Positions 19,791 to 31,505 of a stretch of 64,000 bases of DNA are shown here, in pieces; positions within the stretch are counted from its first letter, which is position 1; each line of letters starts with the position of its first letter. Location of the stretch: positions 82,924,662 to 82,988,661 of the forward strand of contig CM066043.1 of NCBI GenBank assembly GCA_033557465.1. Direction: 5' to 3'. Under the pieces are notes generated by a model. That model was not told the DNA's origin. It ran no database searches and saw nothing but the letters and a program-made list of their open reading frames with translations. The DNA is from Ichthyophis bannanicus. Lineage: Eukaryota; Chordata; Amphibia; Gymnophiona; Ichthyophiidae. The position numbers and the translations under genes were made by a program.

Positions 19791-21190
19791 GGTATGCTAA
19801 AGACGTATGTCTTAGTGAATAATAGGTATTGTATATTTCATTCTATTATGTATGTTGTTTGCTATAGTTTTATAATGAGTGTTTATAAATGAAATGAATG
19901 ATGGATTCATGAACTATTAGGGTCTTGACATATTCAGTAATTTTGCAATATTACTCATCACAGATTGTACCCATACAATTCTTGTTTGACTTAGAAATGC
20001 AGGGCTTACTGGTCCCTTGAAGCAATTGGAGAGCTTCTGTCTGTGGGATGAACAGATTGCCCTATCTTTCAAACAGCTGCAAAATCTAGATACGGAAATG
20101 CTAGAATGAACATCGGCAGAATACCGAGTCAGGCTCCTCTTTCTTGGGCCAGCCAAAACAGAGTCTGCATCCCCAGGAGAGGGCTGTGTCAAGTAGAATC
20201 CAGGTAGAAACACTTCTTTCTCAAAGAGCAAAACTGCAGCTGCACCCTGCTGTTTACAGCACATTGTACATATCAGCCCACTTTTTATGCCATCACACTC
20301 TTTTCTACTGAAACTTGTCGTAACAGATAGATAAAGATCACGGAGCATTTGGAAGGAGCTTAGAAAAAAATACATTGCTTTCTCCATCTCACATAAAGCT
20401 CTTTTTAGGTCTTGCAGGACATTGTCGGCAATTAGCTGGCATTGGCAGAATCATTGTGAACAATCATTATCATTTCAAGGCAGAGAAAAGCAGCTATTTC
20501 TATCACCAACAGGAGCAAAGTGGAATCTTTTGTAATATTACAGTATGTCTCATCTTTGCAGACATTATCAGCAAGCAACTAATTCTTCATTTTCAAGACT
20601 TCTGCTCTTCCTATATAAATTATCATATCAAAACAATTATTCATTTATTAAAAGATTTATATCACCTCCTCAATCTAAAATTACCCAGAATAAAATTAAC
20701 ACACAAAATTCTACAAAAGGTAGGAGGCCAAACTACAGGCTCCGATATACAGACAACACTGCCAAACTTACAGACACGTTAATAAAAAAAATAACTAGTT
20801 TACACAAGCATAACAGACACTGAAACAACCAACATAGAGAACATAACATGTTATATGAACTGAAACCTGAATCCCCAACAATAAACCGTTAGCAAACCAC
20901 CCATAAGAGGAATTACACTTAACAGTCGTTTGCCTTGGTTTTCACCAGAGAGTAAAACAATAAACACTTAAGTAGTTGGGTTTCTGCCTGCACCTTTTGA
21001 TCAACGCGCAATTTCTAAACTCTACTGCTCTATTAATAAGAGTCTGCACAAATTTAACACAACTTGATAAGATAATTGTCTCTAAAGCACATTTTCTATG
21101 CTTAATCCTTGCACTGATGCCCTTCAGCCTGGGCGGTATATCAAGAAATTGCATAAACAAACATACCACCCCCAGTTCTGTGTGTTCCTA
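19791..21190. other. No gene recognised
   Basis: AT-rich. A minus frame of 156 codons (20387-19917) and plus frames at 20375-20823 have no recognisable family and no promoter or splice context. Confidence 0.35.
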
Positions 21191-21191
21191 C

Positions 21192-21627
21192 AATCAGGGC
21201 CATACCGAGCTAGAATCACGCCCTGTGTGACTTGTACATCAGGCGCACTCCCCCCCCCCTCTTCCCCAAACCTCTGTCCTGCTGCTGCGCCGTCCGTTTT
21301 CTCCATGACGGCACCAGCAGCAGGGAAAGAGCACAGAGCGTCTTGATGGTGGAGGGCACGCACCCAATGTGCAAGTTGCTGGCACTTTAAGCAGATCTGT
21401 CCCTCCCTGCTCTGTCGTGTCAGAGAAGGGGGGGGACCGACCGGCTTAAAGTGCTGTGCAAAGGCTTAGGGGATGCATTTCAGCTGCCTGCTGTTGCCCT
21501 GCTGCTGCTGAGAGAAGAAAAAGTGGCAGCGGCAGGGGGCAACAGCAGGCAGCCGAAATGTGCCCCCTAAGCCTTTGTGCCCTGTGCAGCTGCACCACTC
21601 ACACAGGGCTAGGTACGCTATTGCCCA
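21192..21627. mobile_element. Non-autonomous hAT-like element with long internal hairpin
   Basis: Ends CAGGGCCATACCGAGC and GCTAGGTACGCTATTG are inverted partners with several mismatches and resemble the hAT element at 57695. An inverted repeat of about 60 bp (21450-21505 against 21526-21590, both carrying aaaggcttaggg and the ctgcctgctgttgcc block or its complement) fills the right half. No clear 8-bp duplication survives. Confidence 0.5.
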
Positions 21628-21689
21628 ATATGCAGCATGGGTGTTTTAGGCTTTTGAAAGAAGGTGACACTCTTAGTTCCGATGTAGAA

Positions 21690-22512
21690 AACATGAGGAT
21701 CTAGTAAAGCTTGAAGAATGATCAAGAATTTAGCAGCTGAGATTTAATGCTGAATAATGCAGGGTCATGCATTTAGGCAGCAAAAATCCAAGGGAGCAGT
21801 ACAGTATATGGGGTGGAGTACTTCTGTCCACAAAAGAAGAGCGGAGGTTGGAGGCAATTTTTTTCAGATTATTTTAAAGTGGCTAAGCAGGTAAAAAAGG
21901 CAATGGCGAAAACCGGAAGGATACTTGGGTGCATAGGGAGAAGAATCGCCAGCAGGAAGGAGGAGGTGATAGTGCCTCTGTATAAGTCTCAGGTGAGACC
22001 TTATTTGGGAGTATTGTATTCAATTCCGGAGACTGCATCTTCAAAAGGATATAAACAGGATGGTGTCCGTGCAAAAAGTGGCTACTAAAATGGTCAGTGG
22101 TCTTCGTCATAAGGAATATGAGGACAGGTTTAAGACTCTCAATATGTATACTCTGGGAGAGGAGAAATATGATAGAGACATTTAAATATCTCCATTGCAT
22201 AAATGCACATAAGAACCTCTCTCAATTGTGAGAAGGCTCTGCAACAGGATCATCGGATGAAGGTGAAAGGGGGTAGATTCTTGAGTAATCTGATGAAATA
22301 TGTATTTTTCAAAAAGAGTGGTAGATGCATGGAATAGTCTCCCAGTTATAGAGAACAGGACTATATCTGAATTCAAGAAAACATGGGACAAGCAAAGGAT
22401 CCTCTAAGGAAAAAAACAATGGAGGTTAAAGCTCTGCATTTGGTATGGAAGGGCATAGTGGATAGGCTGTATGATCTCTATCTGTCACCATTTTTCTATG
22501 TTTCTATATAAT
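21690..22512 (+). mobile_element. CR1-like LINE, RT C-terminus and 3' end (family b)
   Basis: Same family as 26740-29990: GATCAAGAATTTAGCAGCTG, then frames with VAKQVKKAMAKTGRILG, EEVIVPLYKSQVRPYL and KGYKQDGV, then a 3' end ...CACCATTTTTCTATGTTTCT. Several stops and frameshifts. Confidence 0.7.
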
Positions 22513-22697
22513 CCTGTCGCTTTTTCATTGCCCTTTAAATTGTGTAGTCGGTCAAGGCACCTGAAATGTGTCATATATCTGGGAAACTTAGCACAGAGGG
22601 TAAAACTGATTGAACTGGCTGTAGGTTTGTAAGACTTCCCCATTAGGCGTTGGATTCAGCAAGGCAGAAAAAACCCTGAATCAGAAACAGAAGAAAT

Positions 22698-23635
22698 GCG
22701 GGGCCCGATATTCAAAGGATTTATGCTCCTAACATTGAGAGTTATGGCCCTAAATTGATCTCTCTGAAAATTTAGTACGGCAGAGTGCCTAAATATTTTC
22801 TTAAAATTTCACTGAATTCCTAAATTTAAGAGCATAAAAAGTGGGTGGCAATGGGGGCAGATTTAGGGTATGAACAAGAAGTTAGGAGTTTAGGGGGGAT
22901 ATTCAGCAGCAGCTATTGTTTATACAGTTCATAGCCCTCACCGCTGAACCTTAATCCCAGATATTCAATGCCAGGGCCATATCTGGCCACCAGCATTGAA
23001 TATTCGGGTCTGTCGCACGATGCAGAAGCTAACCAGACAGCAGCAATAACGAGCTGCTGCCCAGTTAGCTCCCACGGACAAAGATAGGCCAGCTTTTGCC
23101 GCACCTATTTTTACCTGCAGGTTGCTAACTGGGCAGCAGTTCAATATCACCATTGCCAGGTTAGTGCAAAGCTCTGCTCCACCCTGGAACGCCCATGACA
23201 AAAGGTAAAAAGGGGACTGTTGTAGTTGTTATGGAAGGAGAGACTAGATAGGCCATGTGGTCTTTTTCTGTCGTCATATTTCTATGTTTCTAACCCTGAT
23301 GCTATGCGGTTAGCATCAGGGGCGTGTAGCGGCGTTACTCGGGGTTACTCAGCAGCGCTAACCATGTTGGTGTCACTGAACATCCCTCTGAGCAGTGTAA
23401 ATGCCTTTGAATATCCCCCCTTTAGTATTGATTTTCAGCACTAGGCACCTAAATTAGGCTCACAGATCTAGGAAAATGAATGGCAAGCCTAATTTAGGAG
23501 CGTATATATACTTTAAGCTCTTAAAGTAGAATGAATTTTCAGCTGAATTTTGGGCTCGTGTGTCTGAATATAGGGCACAAATTTAGGAGTTTCAATTTAG
23601 TAGCTCAGCCTTTTTTGAATATCAGGTCTACAGTT
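22698..23635. mobile_element. Outer MITE with imperfect TIRs, containing a second MITE
   Basis: Left end GGGGCCCGATATTCAAAGGA and right end TTTGAATATCAGGTC form imperfect inverted ends. Sequence on both sides of the inner element shares taaatt/cctaaatt-type internal motifs. Class not established. Confidence 0.4.
22893..23420. mobile_element. Inner MITE, TIR GGGGGGATATTCA, TSD TTTA
   Basis: Perfect 13-bp inverted ends (GGGGGGATATTCA and TGAATATCCCCCC) flanked by TTTA at 22889-22892 and 23421-23424. A CR1-type 3' tail (about 23215-23291, ending TTTCTATGTTTCTAA) lies inside it. Confidence 0.6.
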
Positions 23636-26600
23636 TTTAAATGCATTTTTTTGTGGATTAGGCATAGCAGGACTCACACTGTTGCTTGCACAGCTCTTGC
23701 TTTCTGCTGCAACTCTGCTTCCGCAGTGAGGAATAACAATGCAGAGCCTTCTTCCAACAGCCCTAGTTAACCTTAGGGTAGACTCTAAGGAGCCAGTTTA
23801 CTACACATGAGCGCATGCTGATGGGCATTAGCTTGCACTATCTGCTGCCAGACTCATGTTATTCCTATGGGTGTGATAGTAAGTAACATGTGCTAATGAC
23901 TGTCAGCACACGCAAAAATGTGGAGGGGAATTCTAGAAGAGATGTCCAAGTGCAATTTGGGACGTCTAAGCCAGAATAGCTGGAAAAAAAATGCAATCAT
24001 GATCATCTCAACCCCAGCTCTCTCACAACAATCCTGTAAAAAATGCATAACTGAACAACATAGATACAAAGCAAAGTTTCATATTTAAAAGTATGTGTGG
24101 ACCTACTCTCCCTGTAGGTAAAAATATGTGCTGTTGGCTTTTGAGTTGATGGGCTGTCAGGCTCTATTGTTTTGATTTGACTACTGCACCTCTTTGCTGC
24201 GCCTCAGAACATGCTGCCCTAGGCAGCTGTCTAGTCTTGCGTAATGGTTGTGTCTGCCCTGCCAGGCATCCAGAATAGAGGGAGATTCCTCAGAGCTTTA
24301 GTCAGTGAGCAGGGAGTCCCCTCACTCAGAATAACGCGCAGGAGATTACCGCAAGAAAAAAATAAACCAGCATATTCCCAAGCTACATAATTAAAGAAAA
24401 CCTTTCACAGTGCTGTTTATATGCAGCAAACGCTGTAGCAGTTTAATTATGTAGCCTGGGAATTTAATATAAAACATACCAACGCCTGGTACTGCACACT
24501 GGACCAGCATGATATTAAATGCAAATATATATTCTGCAAAAACAAGGGAGATGCATGGTGCTTGCACACCAAGGAACAAAAAGAGAAAGTGAGAACCACA
24601 GTTACAATAATTTTATTTTGGTGTAATAAACTGCGCTATGTTTCTCTCTTTTTGCAGTAGGCCCTGGATGATCTTTACACATATTCAGAAAACTGAACAA
24701 GTCAGATTACTACAATACAGATACCTAAACAGAAACGTTTCAGTTTTCTTGATAGCCGCATGTCGTTGCTACAGACTCGTTGAGAAATGGCGCGACTGGG
24801 GGAGACCTGAGACACTCACTTTGACTTTTTAAAAAAAATTTTAAGGCAGGGTGAGATGGCCACTGCACAGATATTTGGGGGCATTTTTGCCATTTCCCAA
24901 AACTTGCTACCTGAAGGGGCTGCTTCACCCTACCCTAATGATAGAGCTGCCCTTGGCCACCATGTTAATCATGGTTGTGAGTTTAGCTCTTACTGCATGG
25001 AGACTTGCTAGGAATTCTCCCAACAGTTAGCAAGGGCTTAGCCAAATCTCCTGTGCTCATTTTTGGCACTAAATGCCGTGCTAAGATGCTGATTCTTAGC
25101 ATGATTTAGTAAACGTCCCTGAATGTTACAGAATTTTGAGTTCTCAAAAAAAGTAATCAGTCTATAATACTGGGGATCCTGCTGACCTTTTAGCTAAAAT
25201 TGATTAGCACTTGTTGAAAAATTAAAAGCAAAGAGTGTTCCTAATCAAAATGATTCAAATTTATGGTCTGCATTTTTCAGTAGTGGACTCTGACTTTTTG
25301 ATTAAAAACAGAAAGAAACAGGGAGAAAGAAATTCCATTTGTAATATTCAACCTGTTTTTTCCCATTGCCTATAGAGGAAGATCTCTATAGGCAATGGGA
25401 AGTGTACGTGTGCACAAATTCTGCTCTGTATGAAAGATTCTGTAATGATATTCTGAGCTCTGGAATACTGAAAGCCTGAAGAGGTCAGATTGTCTGCAGG
25501 GGCTCTTTTACTGTGTTCGAGACGGTTAAGCACATAGTAAATCTGCAAGTGCTTTTCTGGATGTGTATGAAGCTGGGAGAACACATGGACTAGGGATGGG
25601 GAGTGGATTCTCAGTCCCTACACTTTGTGCACTTCATTCAGTTCTGTCTGTTGATGCTGATAAGGGTCAGACTGAGGGTGTAGCAGTGCAGAAGTATTTG
25701 CTGGTTTTCCTGGTGTCATAATGCTTTCCAGCAGTTCTGATTTCACTGTGCTCTTGTGGAGAAAAGGGAGATTTCTAGCTTTGAAAAATAGCTTCACTGC
25801 ATTTCGGAAAATGACAAGAGGATCCTGTGGGAAATGAGGCTGAGGAGATTTTTTTTTGTTTAGACACAGCACATGTAAGGGTTGTTCTTTCAAATCCAGG
25901 GTTCAATTTCTTCAGAAGTGTTCTTTCCCCATTAGGTTACAGCTCCCTTCACAAAGCACTACACACAACATTGTCCCTGAAAAAGACAGATCATATTGCT
26001 TTTCTTTCATCACTTTTGTGGGTGCTAATGAAAGTGATGGGCATTGCTTTCTACCTATCTACTTCACAACTTGCCTTGATTGCAAGGCTGACGCCTTAAT
26101 AGGAATGCCATTTTCATTGCCTCATTACCTCTCCGGAGTTCAAAGGCGTCACCTTCTTAAATAGCAGAATGTCACAAAAAGTGCTACCTCACTAATGACT
26201 CAGCAAGTGCTAAGGTATGGCTTTCTGCTGTTTATTCCTTCTATAGCACACTATTATATGTATTCAGTCGTGAGCATATGATATGCCACCCAGGCTTGTT
26301 TTCATAAGACAATGTCTAATACATTGGGAAATGATTTTCAGTTTATTGGCTTAGCACATTGTAACTCATTAGTAAGGTTACTAGGCATTCTTGATTTTCA
26401 GGGATTGTGCCTGATTTTAAGAGCTGTGTTCTCAACTCCACCTGTCTGGCATCCTCCTGTCCCCAATTCCAGCAACGGGGACAGAGAAGATAGATAAAAA
26501 CATTTTATTTTCAATTTACCGTTTGGAATATGCCAGTTTCTGTAATTTACGTCCATTATTTCTATATTTTGCATAGTATGGGGGAAATGCATCAATCTTT

Positions 26601-26739
26601 CTATTTCTCTGCTGATTTGTCTGCTTGCAATTGATCGTATTGCTTTCATGGGATGGATATGGGGGGGGGGGCGCGGCAATGACTTTCCTTCCCTCCTCCA
26701 CGTTGTGTCACTCGAACCTCAGAGCAGGACCTCAGAAAA
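23636..26739. other. No gene recognised; perfect hairpin and fragments of the 'gacatc' repeat
   Basis: 23930-24110 carries a copy of the 'gacatc' repeat. 25362-25399 is a perfect inverted repeat. Frames of 60-100 codons are unremarkable. A GC-rich G-run lies at 26661-26670. Confidence 0.35.
25362..25399. repeat. Perfect 16-bp inverted repeat, 6-base loop
   Basis: CCCATTGCCTATAGAG, gaagat, CTCTATAGGCAATGGG. No T-run or gene context assigns it a role. Confidence 0.7.
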
Positions 26740-28411
26740 CACCCACAAATAAGAGCAGAAGTGAAGGGGATCTTGAATGATTTTCAGAAGACTGTGTTCT
26801 TGAGGAACTACCTAAACTAAAAGTAGACAAAAAGATAGGGCTGGATAGCTTAAATCCAAGAATATTGAAGGAACTTGGGGATGTTCGAGCAGCTCCACTG
26901 ACTGACCTTTTCAAAGGACTGGAGAAAGGCACATGTGGTCTCCTTACACAAAAGCAGAAGGATGAGGGTTGAGAACTACAGACCAGTTAGTCTAACCTCT
27001 ATGGCGAGTAAATTAATGGAAACGCTGCTAAAAAACAGAGGATAGTGAGGTTTCTGGAATCCAATGGATTGCAGGATCCGAGGCAGCATGGGTTTGCCAG
27101 AGGCAGATCTTGTCAGATAAATCTGATTGATTTCTTTGACTGGGCGACTAGAGAGAGTTAGACCGGAGAGCCCTAGATGTGGTGTACTTGGATTTCAGTA
27201 CAGCCTTTGACACCATTCCGTACAGGCACCTTATAAATAAATTGAGCACCCTAGGGATGAACCCTAAAGTGACTGAGAGCCCAATCCAGGAATGGACATG
27301 TCCAGGCTGTGCAGACATCCCCGAACAGGATGGGCTCCATTGTACCAGATTCTGCACCGCGGGAGCTAGATGCCGCGCAGATACAGAATCAGGCACCTCT
27401 GAGGTAGAATAAGCTGTGCATCTCCCTAGTGCTTCCCAGAGGTACAGGGCTATGACCTGCATTGGCCCTGTATGTCTGTGTGCCTGGCTCATCTATGCTC
27501 CGCTCCATGTGCATGTGGGGACAGGGGCTACCAGAATTCAGGCAGAACAGCTAGCAAGGCTGCAAGTCCCTCCGGAACTTATAGCCCCACTAGTGGCCTT
27601 ACAGAACTGGGCCCTGAGAGGGTTAATAATTGACAGCTTAGGAGACAACAAAAATGTACAGGTAAATGGTGTGCCATAGGGATCTGTCCTTGGTCCAATT
27701 CTTTTTAACATCTTTGTTAGTGATACTGTGGATGGTATGTCGGGTTAGGTTTGCCTCTTTGCAGATGATACCAAAATATGTAGTAGAATAGACACCCAGG
27801 AAGGAGTAGATAAGATGAGGAGGGATCTAGCTCAGCTTGAGAATGGTCAAGAATTTGGCAGCTAAGATTTAATGCTAAAAATGCAGGGTGATGCATTTGG
27901 GTTGCAAAAATCCAAGGGAGCGGTACAGTGTAGGGGGTGATGTACTTCTGTCCATGAAAGAACAGCGGGACCTGGCGTGATTGTTTCTGATGATCTTGAA
28001 GTGGCTAAACAGGTAGAAAAGGCAATGGCGAAAGCTAGACGGATGCTGGGTGCACAGGGAGAGGAATGGTCAGCAGAAAAAAAGGAGGCAATAGTGCCTC
28101 TGTGTAAGTCTTTGGTGCAGCAATTGGAGTAGTGTGTGCAGTTTTGGAGACCACACTTTCAAAAGGGATATAAACAAGATGGAGTTGGTTCAGCAGCTAC
28201 TAAAATGGTCAGTGGTCTTTGTTATGAACCATGTGTTGGCAGACTTAAAGATCTTAATATGTATATGTTAGAGGAAAGGAAGGATAGAGGAGATATGATA
28301 GAGACATTTAAATATCTCCATGGCATAAATGCACAAGAGTTACGAGGGGGCACAGGATGAGGGTGATAGGGGATAAACTCAGGAGTAAAATGCGAAAATA
28401 CTTCTATACGG
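26740..28411 (+). mobile_element. CR1-like LINE (family b), RT region, decayed
   Basis: Plus-strand RT remnants: LDSLNPRILKELGD, LDFSTAFDTIPYRHLINKLS (27179-27260), then after about 340 bases without RT similarity (27275-27620, probably another insertion) NGVP then GSVLGPILFNIFVSD, CLFADDTKICS (about 27750-27785), VAKQVEKAMAKARRMLG, and RGDMIETFKYLHGINA. Stops and frameshifts are frequent. It resumes at 29808 after a solo LTR. Confidence 0.75.
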
Positions 28412-29425
28412 TGTGATGCAGCGGACCCTCTGCTGGAGAGGAAAAAAGTTTTAAACTCTGAAAGAAAAAGAAATTGCCTGCAATTTCCAGAGAACTTACC
28501 TAGAGGGAGCAGGAGAGCTAGGACAGAGACCACAGAACCACGCCCTAGTGGGCAGGACTCTTATTCCAAAAGCTCACATTTAAGAGGAGGCAAGCCAGAG
28601 TTTGGAGGCAAGCAAGAATCTGGGGGCAAGCAAGAGTTGGGAGGCAAGCCAGAGTTTGGAAGCAAGCAAGAGTCTGGAGGCAAGCCAGAGTTTGGAGACA
28701 ACCAAGAGTCTGGAGACCAGCAAGAGTCAAGAGGCCAGCAAGAGTCAAGGGACTTGCCTGCAAGGAGCTCAGCTGCCAAAGCCTCATCAGCTGAGAGGAA
28801 AAGGACAGGCTGGGAGAGGAGAACCAGTCCTGAGAGAGAGAGGACAGGCCGAGAAGGCCGAAGCCAAGCCAGACCGGGCACAGAAGCCCACAAGAGACCA
28901 GGCCTTAAGGGCCAGAGAAGGAAAGACTGGGAAAGCCGGAGGTATATTCCAGAGAGCACCGATACTGAAGGCAGCAGTCACGGTACACCTCCAGCCTCAC
29001 CCCAGAGAATCAAACACAAAGCAAAAGGTAAAACTTTTAACCTTTGTCATTGTATACCTGAACTTAAGCTAGGAGAAGAATCCTGGGAAGGAGATTCTCC
29101 ATATAGAAGACAAGAGCAGAAGCAAAAGTTAAAGGACAGTTTGTGCAACAAAAGGACTGTTAGAGGAAAACATAGAGATAATGTTTTTAAACCTCTTGAG
29201 CAAGCAATGCCTTTCTGGTATGCCACTAAGCTGAATCATGGGCCTAGACAGACTGCTAAGCCGTGGGAAACAGTAAGACTAAATCCCCTGAAGGACACTT
29301 GCCCTGATACCGCAGAGCAGTCAGAGGAGGCCATGCAAGTGGAATCTGTGTATGAAGACAGTGATAGTCCCATGGAATGCACATACTGTGCTGGAAGCGA
29401 AATAGAGGCCTTCCAGAGTCATTGA
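28412..29425 (+). CDS. LTR-encoded open frame, family 3 (337 codons)
   Basis: Open from the first LTR codon TGT (CDAADPLLERKK) to the stop at 29423-29425. The first 75 codons are basic/polar; codons about 59-110 are tandem repeats of GGKPEF / GGKQES type (about 15-30 bp units); then an Arg/Glu-rich stretch (ERKRTGWERRTSPERERTGR), a Lys-rich middle, and the ending EEAMQVESVYEDSDSPMECT then YCAGSEIEAFQSH. The repeat block sits where the 27-bp GEPGREE repeat sits in the complete element, and the ending matches its MQV, DSD, M-[DE]-C series. No known domain. It lies in U3, upstream of the polyadenylation signal. Confidence 0.55.
   Translation, partial: CDAADPLLERKKVLNSERKRNCLQFPENLPRGSRRARTETTEPRPSGQDSYSKSSHLRGGKPEFGGKQESGGKQELGGKPEFGSKQESGGKPEFGDNQESGDQQESRGQQESRDLPARSSAAKASSAERKRTGWERRTSPERERTGREGRSQARPGTEAHKRPGLKGQRRKDWESRRYIPESTDTEGSSHGTPPASPQRIKHKAKGKTFNLCHCIPELKLGEESWEGDSPYRRQEQKQKLKDSLCNKRTVRGKHRDNVFKPLEQAMPFWYATKLNHGPRQTAKPWETVRLNPLKDTCPDTAEQSEEAMQVESVYEDSDSPMECTYCAGSEIEAFQSH
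28575..28765 (+). repeat. Tandem repeat, units such as ggaggcaagccagagtttgg / ggcaagcaagagtctgg
   Basis: Degenerate 15/30-bp repeat inside the LTR frame; all visible copies stay in phase, so repeat-number change would keep the frame. Confidence 0.75.
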
Positions 29426-29585
29426 GCGAAGGAAGCCTTTTTGCTGTTACATGTTTGAATACTGTGAAGTTAACAGTGTTTGGTTATTTTATTTCTCACC
29501 TTTAAAAATCTGCTGTAAAGACTTATTTTGCCACGTACCGGAGTGTATATCCTTTGTTTTTGAACCCTTAGTGCTTAAAGGGGAA

Positions 29586-29591
29586 AATAAA
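29586..29591 (+). promoter_or_regulatory. Polyadenylation signal AATAAA in the LTR
   Basis: GGGGAAAATAAAGCCTG, downstream of the LTR frame and followed by a T-rich run. Expected to mark the R region. Confidence 0.5.
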
Positions 29592-29807
29592 GCCTGTTTT
29601 TTTTTCCCACCACTTTTGAGCAAGTCTGAATCTCTTCAGGAGTTGGTAACGAGGCTGACACAAGGCTCTGACCCACGACCCTCGCACCTGGCCAACCCTG
29701 ATTACCATCATCTTAGTGACCCTCCCCCCCCCCCGGCTCCAGCCCTCCGGTGGAACTACTACGCCGCCACCAGGGGGTGCTGTGCGGCCGGGGGGTGCGC
29801 CGTCACA

Positions 29808-29990
29808 ACGGAAAGAGTGATAGATGCATGGAATAGTCTCCCAATGGAGGTAGTAGAGATGAGGACAGTATCTGAATTCAAGAAAGCGTGGGACAAACAC
29901 TGGAGATCTCTAAAGAATAAAAAGGGACTATAGTATTTCATATGGAAGGGCATATGCTGCAGAAAAAGACCATATGGCCTAACAAGATTT
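29808..29990 (+). mobile_element. CR1-like LINE (family b), ORF2 C-terminus and start of 3' end
   Basis: TERVIDAWNSLPMEVVEMRT then FKKAWDKHWRSLKNKKGL, the usual end of CR1-like ORF2, then ATATGGAAGGGCATATG-type 3' sequence. It continues 26740-28411. Confidence 0.7.
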
Positions 29991-30449
29991 TCTCACAATA
30001 AATTGCACAGAGCAGGTTTGAGGTGAGGATCAATTGCTCAGCTAGTTTTTGCAAATGTTGCCCCTTAGGGAAACTATTTGCAATTTTTATAAATACATAG
30101 AAATCAACTATAGAACAGAAATCCTCTCTCTAACCTTAAGGGTTCTGCAGCCCTCATATGGCCAGTAAACAAAAATGAAAGTACAAAGATGAAATTACAG
30201 TAGCAAAAACAGTATAAGATTGCAATCAGCACATGAATTAAACAAAATTGCAGGTAGTCATAAGAAACATAAAACATAAAAACAGCAAATAAAACATTAA
30301 ACAATAAAAAACAAACGGGATAAAGTTTGCAAATAAACCATTAAACATATGAAAGTCATAGCAGACACAAACTATTCAAAGACAGAATGTTGTTGCTATT
30401 GTTATTTATTGACGTTGAGTAGATATTGATTCTATCTGAATAAAGGTGG
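29991..30449. other. No gene recognised
   Basis: Very A-rich on the plus strand (30160-30330). No recognised repeat. Confidence 0.35.
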
Positions 30450-31505
30450 GGGGAGTGCAAGGGTACACGGTCTCCTATCCCATGACTTTTTTATTTTGCT
30501 GAGTCTCCAGTGAAAGACCTTCTCAAATGCTTTCTGAAAATCGAGATACACTATAATCAACTGATTCACTTATATCTTCCTGTTTATTAACATCTGCAAA
30601 ATATAACAGCTTAGTAAAACAAGATCTTCCTCAGCTAAATCCTTGCAGGGGCACCAGTGTGTACTTTCCCTGATTAGTCCTGGAACGGATTTTAAAAATT
30701 GGCATTAAATTGGCCATTCTCCAGTCTTCAGGTACTACAGATGATTTTAATGATAGCTCACAGATTACTAATAGCAGGTCTACAATCTCATATTTCAGTT
30801 CTTTTAGCACCCTTGGATGTATACCATCTGGTCTTGGTGATTTGCTACTCTTTAGTTTATCAAATGGTTGTAATAAATCTTCCCAGTTTATCAACATTTG
30901 GTTCAATTCTTCCAATACATTACATTTAAATACCATTTCAGGCATGGGTAACTTTCCTATATCATCTTCAGTAAAGACCAAAGCAAAGAATCCATTCATT
31001 CAGTCTCTCCACAATGGCCTAGTCCTCCCTTAGTGCCCCTTTTACCCCTCTATTATCTAATGGTCCAACTGACTCTCTCAAAGGGTTTTTGCTACAAACA
31101 TACTTCCTCATTTGGCTCTTCTTTTCATTTCCTGAAAGAAGCTTTTTTTGGCAACAACAGCCTCTCTAACCTCACTTTTAAACCATGCTGTCAATTTTTT
31201 GGCCTTCCCTCCACCTTTCTTAAACCGTGGAATACCTGTGGTCTGGGCTTCCCAAGATAGTATTTTTAAACTATGTCCATGCTTGATGTAAACCTTTAAC
31301 CTTTGCAGTTGCTCCTTTCAATTTTTTTTTCTTAACTATTTTCTTCATTTTATCATACTCTCCCTTTTTAAAGTTAAAAAGTAGTACTGAGCAGTTCCTT
31401 GCCATCCTCCCTCCATTTATTAAATCAAATGCAAACACGCTATGATCACTATTGCCAAGTGGCCCTAACACTTCTAGTGTACCTAAATATACTTTGCCTT
31501 GAACT
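30450..31505 (-). mobile_element. CR1 LINE, ORF2 middle part (truncated at both ends)
   Basis: Reverse complement matches the large CR1 at about 48860-50090. Minus-strand frames read GPLGNSDHSVFAFDLINGG, KKGEYDKMKKIVKKKK, FALVFTEDDIGKLPMPEMVF, KSSKSPRPDGIHPRVLKELK and VPEDWRMANLMPIFK. The left edge still shows sequence matching the RT region around CATGGGATAGGAG. It covers the end of the endonuclease and first half of RT. Confidence 0.85.

Larger units (their letters stand above)
28412..29807 (+). mobile_element. Solo LTR of a gypsy element (family 3), TSD ACGG
   Basis: 1396 bp from TGTGATGCAGCG to GTGCGCCGTCACA, flanked by ACGG at 28408-28411 and 29808-29811. It splits the CR1-like ORF2 C-terminus, which resumes TERVIDAWNSLPMEVVEM at 29808. 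AATAAA at 29586-29591 is a likely polyadenylation signal. Plus orientation agrees with the reading frame it carries. Confidence 0.85.

Noticed and set aside
20375..20823. Overlapping plus frames as a host exon
   Set aside because: Asn/Lys/Ser-rich AT-driven openings; no splice signals or family.
28545..28959. Minus-strand Leu-rich repeat-like frames
   Set aside because: Antisense reading of the GGKPEF/GGKQES tandem repeat; not a leucine-rich-repeat protein.
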